64,000 bases of DNA from Paenibacillus tyrphae (GTDB taxonomy: Bacteria > Bacillota > Bacilli > Paenibacillales > NBRC-103111), in NCBI RefSeq assembly GCF_000722545.1, contig NZ_JNVM01000015.1:151819-215818 (forward strand). Reading direction: 5' to 3'. A program made the translations under genes and the position numbers. Of this stretch, positions 26,372-34,296 are shown in pieces. The notes beneath the pieces are model-generated. The model saw nothing but the letters and a program-made list of their open reading frames with translations, was not told the DNA's origin and did no database searches. Numbering within the stretch: the stretch's first letter is position 1; every line of letters begins with the position of its first letter.

Positions 26372-26988
26372 TGGCCTTCTCTCGTTCCATCGGCATCCGA
26401 AGCCGTAAGTCCGTTGACCACAAAACGGATCAGGAGCTCCACTACCCGCTCGTAGACGTCCCCGAGCTCGGCTTTGTGCAGCGAGACGAAGACAACCGCC
26501 CGAAGCAGCCCGGACACGACCTCATGCTCCAGCGGAAGCATGGCCCCTTGGCTCTGCCATTTCTCGAAGAGCTGCTGTGCGGCGCGGGTATCCTCCTCCG
26601 CATGCTGCTGCATCGTTTCCTGCGGCAGCTTCCGGACTAGCTGCTCCCATTCGTCCTGCCGGAATACCCGCTGCAGGAACGGATTCGCATCAATCGTCTC
26701 GAAGCTCGTCCGAAACAGCTCGTGGAGCAGGACTTTAGGCGGAAGCTCCGAGGACAGCATATCCGCCAGCAGCCGGTCTTTGAAGCCTTCCTCCCGCTTG
26801 GCGATCTCGAAGTACAATTCTTCCTTGGTGTCAAAAAAGCTGTAGAACGAGCCCTTCGCGATGCCGCAAGTGGCCACGATATCGTCCAGGCTCGTCTTCT
26901 TCAAGCCGTATTGGACGAACAGCTCCTTTCCTTTGGATAACAAGCATTCGCGAATCGCTTCTTTCTCCTCTTTGCGAAATTTCGGCAT
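26368..26988 (-). CDS. TetR/AcrR family transcriptional regulator
   Basis: A 206-residue regulator with an N-terminal TetR helix-turn-helix (about residues 10-56, FVQYGLKKTSLDDIVATCGI then AKGSFYSFFDTKEELYFE) and a helical ligand domain. It sits between the beta-lactamase-like gene, one base upstream, and the hydrolase, four bases of overlap. The strong inverted repeat at 28243-28276 over the operon promoter is a likely binding site. Confidence 0.9.
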   Translation of the reverse strand: MPKFRKEEKEAIRECLLSKGKELFVQYGLKKTSLDDIVATCGIAKGSFYSFFDTKEELYFEIAKREEGFKDRLLADMLSSELPPKVLLHELFRTSFETIDANPFLQRVFRQDEWEQLVRKLPQETMQQHAEEDTRAAQQLFEKWQSQGAMLPLEHEVVSGLLRAVVFVSLHKAELGDVYERVVELLIRFVVNGLTASDADGTREGQ

Positions 26989-26989
26989 C

Positions 26990-28219
26990 TTACTCTTCCT
27001 CCCCGCTTGATTTCAGACAGTCGTATACCGCGCGGCGCACGGCATTCTCCCGCGGATTGCGGTCCATATACCCGCCGATCCGGTTCAAAACATAGGCGTA
27101 GCCGAGCCCAAGATCGGGGTCCGCGAAGCAAAACGAGCCTCCCGCGCCGGGATGCCCGAACGCATGCAGGCTGCTGCCGAACATGCGGCTGGGGATCGGC
27201 TTCCACAGCCCGAGCGAATAGCCGAGGTCGACCCGGTTCACCCGGTCGAACCAGCCGGAGGCCGGCGGCTCCGCAGGCCGGCACAGCTCCTGCATCGTAG
27301 AGGCAGCCAGCCCAAGCTTCTCGCCGCCCGTGGCGAACTCGCCGTAAATCCGCGCCATGGCCCGGGCCTCCCCGATTCCGTTGCCGGACGGAAACTCGAT
27401 CGATAGCATGTCCCGGTCGTTGAAGTTCGCGTTGGCCACCAGCTGTTTGCGGTCCACCATGCTGCGGGACGTGAGCGATCTCGGATTCAAAAATCCGGCG
27501 AACAACGCCATCGGGATTTCATGAAGATGAAACAATAAGTCCAAGGGACTATCAATTCCCCTCACCTTGGCGAGTCTCGAATCCGGCACCTCGTCCGGCA
27601 AGCCGATGTAAAATTCCGCTTGCAGCGGCGCGCAAATCTCCTCCTGCAGCAGCCGCCCGAGGCTGCGGCCCCGCGGATCGGTCCGCCTCAGCAGCTCGCC
27701 GATAAACCAGCCGATCGTCCACGTATGATAGCCGTGCGCCGAGCCCGGCTCCCATTCCGGCTTCATCTCCGCCAATCGGCCTGCGATGTTCGCCGTATCC
27801 AAATCGGCGTACCGGTGCAGCTCCAGCCCGTCCAGCGCGCACAAGCCGGCCTGGTGGGACAGCAGCTGCCGGATCGTGACCTGTTCCTTCCCGTGCTTCC
27901 CGAATTCGGGCCAATACCGCGCCACCGGGTCGTCGTAACCGAACCTGCCCCGCGAATGAGCCACGGCGGCACACAGCGCCGCGAACCCTTTCGTGCTGGA
28001 AAACACGGGAACCATCGTATGCTCCTCCCACGGAATCCGCCGCGCCGGGTCCGCGTAGCCTCCCCACAGGTCGACCACCTTCTCGCCTCGCCAATAGACG
28101 GCGCAAGCGGCTCCGGTTTCCCCAAGCCGCTCGAAATTGCGGACAAAAGCCTCTTTTACACCCTCGAAGCCCCGCTTAACCGTTCCGCCGGCGAAGGCGG
28201 ACTTCTTCGCTTGTATCAT
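26990..28219 (-). CDS. Serine beta-lactamase-like hydrolase/esterase
   Basis: A 409-residue protein of the class C beta-lactamase/EstB family. The S-x-x-K motif is SSTKGFAAL (about residue 75) and the Tyr motif is YHTWTIGW (about 165). A C-terminal FGHPGAGGSFCF stands where the KTG-like triad element is expected. No signal peptide is present, so it is cytoplasmic and more probably an esterase than a resistance enzyme. Start is ATG at 28219 or a GTG two codons earlier; AGAGG lies ten bases before the ATG. It heads the operon with the TetR gene and the alpha/beta hydrolase. Confidence 0.85.
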   Translation of the reverse strand: MIQAKKSAFAGGTVKRGFEGVKEAFVRNFERLGETGAACAVYWRGEKVVDLWGGYADPARRIPWEEHTMVPVFSSTKGFAALCAAVAHSRGRFGYDDPVARYWPEFGKHGKEQVTIRQLLSHQAGLCALDGLELHRYADLDTANIAGRLAEMKPEWEPGSAHGYHTWTIGWFIGELLRRTDPRGRSLGRLLQEEICAPLQAEFYIGLPDEVPDSRLAKVRGIDSPLDLLFHLHEIPMALFAGFLNPRSLTSRSMVDRKQLVANANFNDRDMLSIEFPSGNGIGEARAMARIYGEFATGGEKLGLAASTMQELCRPAEPPASGWFDRVNRVDLGYSLGLWKPIPSRMFGSSLHAFGHPGAGGSFCFADPDLGLGYAYVLNRIGGYMDRNPRENAVRRAVYDCLKSSGEEE

Positions 28220-28242
28220 GGTCACGTCGCCTCTTATTCTTA

Positions 28243-28276
28243 TTATATGACCAAATTATAATTTATGGTCATATAA
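28243..28276 (-). promoter_or_regulatory. TetR-type operator over the hydrolase operon promoter
   Basis: Perfect 11-bp arms TTATATGACCA (28243-28253) and TGGTCATATAA (28266-28276) are separated by 12 AT-rich bases. Minus-strand TATAAT sequences lie inside the spacer and in one arm. A dimer bound here would cover the promoter. The TetR gene in the same operon is the likely ligand. Confidence 0.75.
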
Positions 28277-28336
28277 ATTGCAATGAAAAAAGCTTCTAAC
28301 CGAAGCCTATTCGACCAAGAATTTATGTCTTTTCTC

Positions 28337-28371
28337 AAAAAAGATGAGTCAGATCGGATGATCCAACTCAT
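28337..28371 (-). terminator. Terminator of the small toxin message
   Basis: Minus-strand stem ATGAGT-TG-GATC-ATCC-GATC-TG-ACTCAT followed by C and six T, 70 bases after the toxin stop. A second, weaker hairpin GCTTC/GAAGC with a T tract lies at 28285-28306. Confidence 0.85.
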
Positions 28372-28440
28372 TAATCAACTTGTAATTGGCGGATGTTTCT
28401 CAGTCAGTATGGTTTCACACCAAAACAAGAACCAAGCGGA

Positions 28441-28527
28441 TTATTTCCTCTTTTCAATATAACCCAACAATGTAATTATAAACATTCCGAACGCGAAGAG
28501 AACAGAAAGAGCCTGAAATAAATCCAT
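28441..28527 (-). CDS. Holin-like type I toxin peptide, 28 residues
   Basis: The frame encodes a 28-residue peptide that is almost entirely one membrane helix (residues 5-22, QALSVLFAFGMFIITLLG) with a charged C-terminal tail YIEKRK. This matches the small holin-like toxin family of Firmicutes (Hol_Tox), members of type I toxin-antitoxin pairs. The ribosome binding site GGAGGAGG is very strong, seven bases from the ATG. A long 3' region ends in a solid terminator at 28337, as usual for these loci, where an antisense RNA pairs with the 3' region. I could not place the antisense promoter with confidence. Being only 28 codons, it is easily missed by gene finders. Confidence 0.8.
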   Translation of the reverse strand: MDLFQALSVLFAFGMFIITLLGYIEKRK

Positions 28528-28690
28528 TTAACAGCCTCCTCCTTTCGAAGAGCTGCTCCACCATCTTACAAGTTGTACTTTAAATTTAGCCCAAAATGGT
28601 TAAAACTGGTAGAACATTAAGAACTATTTTTGAACTTTTTGTTTCAACATTTTTCGCTAGCGAATGTTGGCTTGTCAGGGAATACTAGGA

Positions 28691-28727
28691 GCAAGCTTGA
28701 CGAACCGTCGGGGATGTCCAAGCTTGC
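28691..28727. repeat. Paired CAAGCTTG palindromes upstream of the sensor operon
   Basis: GCAAGCTTG (28691-28699) and CAAGCTTGC (28719-28727) form an inverted repeat and, since CAAGCTTG is itself a palindrome, also tandem sites 27 bases apart. They lie just upstream of the promoter at 28748-28776 and may be operator sites. Confidence 0.45.
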
Positions 28728-28747
28728 AAATTCCGGGTAGTCCTACA

Positions 28748-28776
28748 TTTACTCCCGGGAAGCCGTCACGTATAAT
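28748..28776 (+). promoter_or_regulatory. Promoter of the three-component sensor operon
   Basis: TTTACT (28748-28753) and TATAAT (28771-28776) with exactly 17 bases between. The start codon follows 39 bases downstream with AAGGAG in front. Confidence 0.8.
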
Positions 28777-28814
28777 GAGCCTATATTTCAACGCGGAATA
28801 TAAGGAGCGTCCGC

Positions 28815-29801
28815 ATGTCAAACCGAAAATGGAACCTGGGACTTCTTCTCCTCTTTACCGTCTTTGCCTGCTTGCTGCTGCAATTCGTGTTCTCTACGCT
28901 GCGCATAAGAGAGCTGGTCCGGCCGCTTGAATCCGGTCCCCAGGAAGGAGACCGCCCTCGCCATATCGTCCTGATCCCTCAGGAGCTGGATAACCCGTAT
29001 TGGCGGTCCATCGAGCAGGGCGCGCGGGAAGCGGCCCGGCAGTACGGCATGGAGCTGGATTATACCGGACCGTTCCGCATCAACCCGGCCGAACAGTCCA
29101 AGCTGCTGGAAAAAGCAATCGCAGCCAAGGCCGATGCGATTCTGCTTCAGGGCATCGGTGACCCGCAGTACCGGGGACTGATCGACAAAGCGGCCAACCG
29201 CGGCATTCCCGTGATCGCGGTCGATACGGACGAGCCGGAAAGTCGGCGGCTGGCTTATGTCGGCACGGACAACACGGAAGCAGGAAAACGGATGGGCGAG
29301 CTTGTGGCGCAGGCGTCGGGAGGCTCGGGAACGATCGGTGTCCTGATCGGCAGCGAAGCGCCCAATCAACGGCTGCGGCTCGAAGGCTTCCGCTCGGTAA
29401 TCAGCCGTTATCCGAAGCTGGGGATCGCCGAGGTGCGCTCATCGAACATTTCGCGCCTGCAAGCGGCCGACCAAGCGGCAGCCATGCTGCTCGGGCATCC
29501 GCAGATCGGCTATTTGGCCGGATTCAGCGCCTTGGACGGCCCGGGCATGCTGGAAGCCGCGGGGCGCATCCGGCCGCAGGGGCTGCGCATTTTTGCGTTC
29601 GACGACCTGCCGGAAACGACGGAAGGCGTCCGGCAATGCAAGCTTGCCGCTACGATCGTCCAGCAGCCGCGTCAAATGGGCTTCGATGCCGTAACGCTGC
29701 TGCACGATTATTTTCAAGGCAAAACGCCGCAGCCGCAGCACTATACCGATACGTCCGTGCTTGATCGCAGCGCCTTGGAGAACGGGGGAAGCTGCCCATG
29801 A
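28815..29801 (+). CDS. Membrane-anchored sugar-binding sensor protein (XylFII/RbsB-like)
   Basis: A 328-residue protein with an N-terminal uncleaved-looking membrane anchor (residues 8-26, no lipobox) and a periplasmic-binding-protein type 1 domain (about 50-325). The domain shows PQELDNPYWRSIEQGAREAA, VIAVDTDEPES and YVGTDNTEAGKRMGEL, all of the ribose/xylose-binding class. No ABC permease or ATPase is next to it. Instead its stop overlaps the start of a histidine kinase. This arrangement matches the XylFII-LytS-YesN systems of clostridia, where the binding protein senses an extracellular pentose and signals through the kinase. The sugar itself is not determined. Confidence 0.85.
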   Translation: MSNRKWNLGLLLLFTVFACLLLQFVFSTLRIRELVRPLESGPQEGDRPRHIVLIPQELDNPYWRSIEQGAREAARQYGMELDYTGPFRINPAEQSKLLEKAIAAKADAILLQGIGDPQYRGLIDKAANRGIPVIAVDTDEPESRRLAYVGTDNTEAGKRMGELVAQASGGSGTIGVLIGSEAPNQRLRLEGFRSVISRYPKLGIAEVRSSNISRLQAADQAAAMLLGHPQIGYLAGFSALDGPGMLEAAGRIRPQGLRIFAFDDLPETTEGVRQCKLAATIVQQPRQMGFDAVTLLHDYFQGKTPQPQHYTDTSVLDRSALENGGSCP

Positions 29802-31252
29802 CGATCCGCACCAAGCTGCTGCTGTTTATTCCCCTGCTCGTGCTGCTCGTCAACTCGGTCACGTTCTTTTTATTCCAGAGCGGAAAGGTCGTGCAGCAAA
29901 GCTACGATCTGATGATGAACCGCATCCTGCTGTACAAGCAGTCCGCCCAGGCGGCGGAGGATCATCTCAAGACGCTCTATGCGTATTTACTGAATCCGGG
30001 CGAAGACCGGAAAGCGGAGCTTGACCGGGAGCGGGCCAAACTGCTGGAGCTGCGGGCCGCGCTTGCCGGGCTCAGCGGCGCGTCTCCCCATACGTCGGAG
30101 CTGACCGGCTACCTCCATCTGCTCGATACGCAGATGGAGCAGGCGCTCGCTGCCCTGCCTGGCGGCACCCCGGCCCGTTACGAGGAAGCGGAGACCACGA
30201 CCCGGTTTATCCGCGAGGAAGAGCAGCATCTCGTCGATCTGGAGCTGAGCTCGTATCAGCCGGTCTACAAGCAGATCCAGGCGGAAAACGACCGCATGAA
30301 CCGGCTGGCCGCAGCCGTATTCGTCGTCAATACGCTGCTCAGCGTCGTGGTCGCGGTCTGGATCTCCCGCAGCGTTACCGGACCGGTCAACCGGCTGGTC
30401 GAGATGGCCGGGCAAATTTCCCGGGGGAATCTGAATCCGGAGCCGCCGCCGCTGCAATCGGAGGATGAGCTGGGCATTTTGTCCGATGCCTTCAAACGGA
30501 TGCTGGCCGACCTCAAGCTGCTGATCGAGAAGGACAAAGAACGGCTGGAGATGGGCCGGCTGGTGAAGGAGCTCGAGCTTCAGGCGCTGCAAAGCCAGAT
30601 TCATCCCCACTTTTTGTTCAATACGCTCAATGCGCTTTCCAAGCTGGCGCTGCTGGAAGGCGCGGAGCGGACAAGCGACCTGATCGTGTCGATGTCGAAC
30701 CTACTGCGCTACAACTTGCGCAAGCTGGACCGGCCGGTGACGCTGCGTGAAGAGCTGGAGCACGTCCGGGAGTACGTGACGATCCAGCAGGCCCGCTTCC
30801 GCGACCGGTTCCAGATCGAGACGGACATCGACGAGTCCGCGCTGGAGGTGCCCATCCCAGCTCTGACGCTTCAGCCCATCGTGGAGAATGCGTTCGTGCA
30901 CGGCATTGAACGGATGGAGCAAGGCGCCGTGATCCGCCTGACGGTCCGGCGCGAGCCGGAGCATATGCGTCTGACCATCTCGGACAACGGCCGCGGCATG
31001 AGCGAGGAAGTCCGGCAAGCCTTGCTGAGGCTGGAGGACGACAACGGCGCAAGATCCGGGCAAGATACAGCAAAAAAGGAATCAACCGGACTCGGAACGC
31101 GCAACGTGTTCAAGCGGCTGCAGCTGTTTTTCGGGCGCGGCGATCTGGTGGACATCGATAGCAAACCGGGAGAAGGAACGACGGTGACGATCCGGATTCC
31201 CCGCGGAAAGGAGGGTGAGACGGCGCATGTACCGGCTGATGATCGCAGATGA
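29798..31252 (+). CDS. Sensor histidine kinase, YesM/LytS type
   Basis: A 484-residue membrane kinase. Membrane segments lie at about residues 7-27 and 168-188, with a helical extracytoplasmic sensor between. A HAMP domain (about 188-240) precedes the His_kinase domain with the phosphorylated histidine in SQIHPHFLFNTLNAL (about 270). The ATPase domain shows LQPIVENAFVHGI and DNGRGMSEEV. The long C-terminus ends 26 bases into the response-regulator gene. Its start overlaps the binding-protein stop. In the clostridial counterpart the kinase reads the sugar-loaded binding protein. Confidence 0.9.
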   Translation: MTIRTKLLLFIPLLVLLVNSVTFFLFQSGKVVQQSYDLMMNRILLYKQSAQAAEDHLKTLYAYLLNPGEDRKAELDRERAKLLELRAALAGLSGASPHTSELTGYLHLLDTQMEQALAALPGGTPARYEEAETTTRFIREEEQHLVDLELSSYQPVYKQIQAENDRMNRLAAAVFVVNTLLSVVVAVWISRSVTGPVNRLVEMAGQISRGNLNPEPPPLQSEDELGILSDAFKRMLADLKLLIEKDKERLEMGRLVKELELQALQSQIHPHFLFNTLNALSKLALLEGAERTSDLIVSMSNLLRYNLRKLDRPVTLREELEHVREYVTIQQARFRDRFQIETDIDESALEVPIPALTLQPIVENAFVHGIERMEQGAVIRLTVRREPEHMRLTISDNGRGMSEEVRQALLRLEDDNGARSGQDTAKKESTGLGTRNVFKRLQLFFGRGDLVDIDSKPGEGTTVTIRIPRGKEGETAHVPADDRR

Positions 31253-32573
31253 TGAAGCGTTGGAACGGGAAGGGCTGGAATGGATCATCCGGCGCGCGAT
31301 GCCGGATACGTTCCGGGTCGTTCATGCCGAGAACGGACGGAGAGCCATTGAGCTGGCGGAAGAGCATCGTCCGCATATTATTTTGATGGATGTCAATATG
31401 CCCGGCATTCAAGGCTTGGCCGCTTTGCGTGAAATCAAAGAGCGGCTGCACGATGCGAAGCTGGTCGTGGTTACAGCCTACGACTATTTTGCCTATGCCA
31501 AGGAAGCCTTGTCGCTCGGTGTGAAGGAATATATTGTAAAACCGGCGAAGCGGGAGCAAGTCGTCCGCATGCTGCAGCAGCTCGTGGAAGAGCTGGAACG
31601 GGAGAAGCGCAAGCGGACGGAAGAATTGGAGCTCCGGGACAAAATGTCCCAGCAGCTCCCTTTGATGGAGAACGAGCTCGCCCTGATGTTCATGGTTGAC
31701 CAAGTGCTGGACGCCGGCGCCGGACAATTGTCCGAATGGCTCGGCTTCCCTCTTGATCAAGGCTGCACGATGGTCGTTGCTTTTCCGGAGCTGGCTTTCA
31801 TACCGGATAAGAAGAAAATCTACGACCTCATCCGCACCTTCGTCAAGGCGCAGGGGGAGCCTTGCATCGTCAGCTCGCTGATCGACCGCCACATGGCAAT
31901 TTTCGTGCGCAAGAAACCGGAAGAAGCTTCGGAGGCCGCATGGAAGGACAAAATCAGGCAGTGCGGAGCAAAGCTGTGCGAATTAACCGAGCGGCAGCTC
32001 GAATTGGCGGTATCGGTCGGCATCGGGTCGGTCCATAAGGAAGCAGCGGGGCTGCGCACCTCGTATTTCGAGGCCGTTTTTGCCTCCACCTATTTCGAGC
32101 AGGGCGGCAAAGTATGCCTTTTCGACGAGCTGAAAGAAGACAAGGCTGGCGTGCTTCAAGAGCCCGAAGCAAGGTCCGCCCACAGAGAAACAGCGCGTCA
32201 GTCGTACGTAATCTCGGCGCTGCAGCGCATTCGGGAAGAGCGCGAGCGGCAGACGGTCAATGTCCTTGACAAAGCCAAAAGGTACATTCAAGAGCGGTTT
32301 GCCGAAGAGCTGTCGCTGGAGGAAGTGGCGGATTACGTCCACCTGAATCCCCACTACTTCAGCAAAATTTTCAAGCAGCAGGTGGGTGAAACGTTTATCG
32401 ACTTTGTCACGAACCTGCGGATCGGCAGAGCCAAGGAACTGATGGCCTCGACGGATTTAAGCCTGAAGGAAGTATGCTTCGAGGTAGGGTATAAAGACCC
32501 GAACTATTTCAGCCGCGTATTCAAAAAAGTGACCGGCGTGACGCCGACCGACTACCGGGGCCAAACGAAATAA
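31227..32573 (+). CDS. AraC-type response regulator, YesN-like
   Basis: A 448-residue regulator with a receiver domain (residues 1-120, phosphoacceptor aspartate in ILMDVNMPG near 54, lysine in VKPAKR) and a middle linker domain. A C-terminal pair of AraC helix-turn-helices follows (about 345-445, LEEVADYVHLNPHYFSKIFK and LKEVCFEVGYKDPNYFSRVF). The ATG at 31227 has a perfect AAAGGAGGGTGA site. A terminator follows at 32589, and two AraC-like half sites lie upstream of the next gene, a sugar symporter, which is the likely target. Confidence 0.92.
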   Translation: MYRLMIADDEALEREGLEWIIRRAMPDTFRVVHAENGRRAIELAEEHRPHIILMDVNMPGIQGLAALREIKERLHDAKLVVVTAYDYFAYAKEALSLGVKEYIVKPAKREQVVRMLQQLVEELEREKRKRTEELELRDKMSQQLPLMENELALMFMVDQVLDAGAGQLSEWLGFPLDQGCTMVVAFPELAFIPDKKKIYDLIRTFVKAQGEPCIVSSLIDRHMAIFVRKKPEEASEAAWKDKIRQCGAKLCELTERQLELAVSVGIGSVHKEAAGLRTSYFEAVFASTYFEQGGKVCLFDELKEDKAGVLQEPEARSAHRETARQSYVISALQRIREERERQTVNVLDKAKRYIQERFAEELSLEEVADYVHLNPHYFSKIFKQQVGETFIDFVTNLRIGRAKELMASTDLSLKEVCFEVGYKDPNYFSRVFKKVTGVTPTDYRGQTK

Positions 32574-32588
32574 ACGAATCATGCGGAT

Positions 32589-32622
32589 GTCCATGCTCTC
32601 TTAAGGAGACATGGACTTTTTT
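32589..32622 (+). terminator. Terminator of the sensor operon
   Basis: GTCCATGCTCTC-TTAA-GGAGACATGGAC (one mismatch) followed by six T, directly after the response-regulator stop. Confidence 0.9.
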
Positions 32623-32691
32623 GCGTTCGGAGAACAAGAAAATGCTAGCCTGCGTTGTGCGACGGACGAAGCAAGGGAATTCCGAATTAAA

Positions 32692-32756
32692 TGCGGGAAG
32701 AGCACAAATAAGTGCGGGTGATTGCCGATTAGCCTCGCCGGCTCGCGTGATATAAT
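32692..32756 (+). promoter_or_regulatory. Symporter promoter with 21-bp spaced direct repeats
   Basis: TATAAT at 32751-32756 has only ATTAGC at the -35 position (32728-32733), so activation is expected. Direct repeats AAATGCGGG and AAGTGCGGG (cores 32692-32697 and 32713-32718) are 21 bases apart, two helical turns, and end ten bases before the -35. This is the spacing used by AraC-family dimers such as the YesN-like regulator just upstream. Confidence 0.65.
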
Positions 32757-32793
32757 GAACCCACTTCCGGATACGCGGAAAGGAGAATGGATC

Positions 32794-34218
32794 ATGAGCA
32801 CGATTCCCACCACGCAAAACGGACAAGTCAGCATGAGGTTCGTTACGCTTGTTTCTATCGTTGCCGCTTTGGGCGGCTTATTGTTCGGTTTTGATACGGC
32901 TGTCGTATCGGGCGCAGTCGGTTTCATGAAGCAGCGCTTCGACTTGAACGAATTGGAGGTCGGCTGGGCCGTCTCCAGCCTGATTATCGGCTGCATTGCC
33001 GGGGCTGCCGCTTCCGGCATGCTGAGCGATAGATTCGGCCGGAAAAAGGTGCTGATTGCCGCGGCGGCGCTGTTCATTATCGGCTCGGTCGGCTCCGCCA
33101 TCCCGGATACGTTCACCGGCTACATTATTGCCCGGATGATCGGAGGCATCGGGATCGGCATCACCTCTACCCTATGCCCGCTGTATAACGCGGAAATCGC
33201 TCCGGCCCAGTACCGCGGCCGTCTGGTCGCGCTGAACCAGTTTGCTACCGTGACCGGCATTTTCCTCGTTTACTTTGTCAACTCGGGCATTGCCGGCTAC
33301 GCTGATGACGCCTGGAATATCGCCACCGGCTGGCGTTGGATGTTCGGCATTGGAGTGCTACCGGGCGTGCTGTTCTTGGTATTACTGTTTTTCGTTCCCG
33401 AAAGCCCCCGCTGGCTGATCAAGCAGGGAAGACCGGTCGAAGCGCTGCCGATTCTGCTCAAGATTCACGGCGACGATCTGGCCCGGCAGGAAGTGCTCGA
33501 CATCAAGGAGTCGTTCAAGCAGGAAAACGCCTCGCTCCGCCAGCTGTTCAGCCCCGGGCTGCGCACCGCCTTGCTCGTCGGCGTGGTGCTGGCCGTGCTG
33601 CAGCAGGTGACGGGAATTAACGCCATCATGTATTATGCCCCGGAAATTTTCAAAGAAGCCGGTGCAGGCACGAACGCTTCGCTGGTCCAGACCATCTTGG
33701 TCGGGCTGATCAACTTCCTGTTCACAATTCTGGCCCTGTGGCTCATCGATAAAGCGGGACGCAAAGCGCTGCTGTTGGTCGGCTCGGCCTTGATGACCGT
33801 CTCTCTGCTGGTCATCGGCATCGCGTTCCATAGCGGGCAGACGTCGGGTCCGCTGGTGCTGGTCTTTATTTTGGTCTATGTCGCCGCCTTCGCCATCTCG
33901 CTCGGTCCGGTCGTCTGGGTGCTGCTGTCCGAAATATTCCCGAACCGCATCCGGGGCCGGGCGACGGCGATCGCTTCCATGTCGCTCTGGGCAGCCGATT
34001 ATATCGTGTCCCAGTCGTTCCCTCCGATGCTGAATACCGCGGGACCGGCGATGACCTTCTGGATTTTCGGCGCGCTGTCGCTCGTTACGTTCCTGTTCAC
34101 CTGGCGCGTCGTGCCCGAGACGAAAGGCAAATCGCTGGAGGAAATCGAAGCCGTCTGGTCGGCCAAAGCGAAAGCCGAATCGGGCGACCAACCGGCTCTG
34201 GCTGCAGCGGTCGATTAA
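32794..34218 (+). CDS. Sugar:proton symporter, MFS sugar porter family
   Basis: A 474-residue transporter with twelve membrane segments. Sugar porter signatures are present: GGLLFGFDTAVVSGA (segment 1), DRFGRKK (loop 2-3), PESPRWLIKQ (before the central loop), QQVTGINAIMYYAPEIF (segment 7), DKAGRK (loop 8-9) and PETKGKSLEEIE at the C-terminus. These define the XylE/AraE/IolT group, so it imports a pentose, hexose or inositol with H+. The ATG at 32794 follows AAAGGAG. Its position behind the sugar-sensing three-gene system makes a matched substrate likely. Confidence 0.9.
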   Translation: MSTIPTTQNGQVSMRFVTLVSIVAALGGLLFGFDTAVVSGAVGFMKQRFDLNELEVGWAVSSLIIGCIAGAAASGMLSDRFGRKKVLIAAAALFIIGSVGSAIPDTFTGYIIARMIGGIGIGITSTLCPLYNAEIAPAQYRGRLVALNQFATVTGIFLVYFVNSGIAGYADDAWNIATGWRWMFGIGVLPGVLFLVLLFFVPESPRWLIKQGRPVEALPILLKIHGDDLARQEVLDIKESFKQENASLRQLFSPGLRTALLVGVVLAVLQQVTGINAIMYYAPEIFKEAGAGTNASLVQTILVGLINFLFTILALWLIDKAGRKALLLVGSALMTVSLLVIGIAFHSGQTSGPLVLVFILVYVAAFAISLGPVVWVLLSEIFPNRIRGRATAIASMSLWAADYIVSQSFPPMLNTAGPAMTFWIFGALSLVTFLFTWRVVPETKGKSLEEIEAVWSAKAKAESGDQPALAAAVD

Positions 34219-34237
34219 GGGCTTCGCATATCACACG

Positions 34238-34273
34238 AAAAAGAGGAGCGCTCCCCTGCGCGCTCCTCTTTTT
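34238..34273. terminator. Bidirectional terminator between convergent genes
   Basis: AAAAA-GAGGAGCGC-loop-GCGCTCCTC-TTTTT gives a 9-bp stem with T tracts in both directions, between the symporter and thiolase genes. Confidence 0.92.
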
Positions 34274-34296
34274 ACGTACAAATATCGCGTTAGCCG

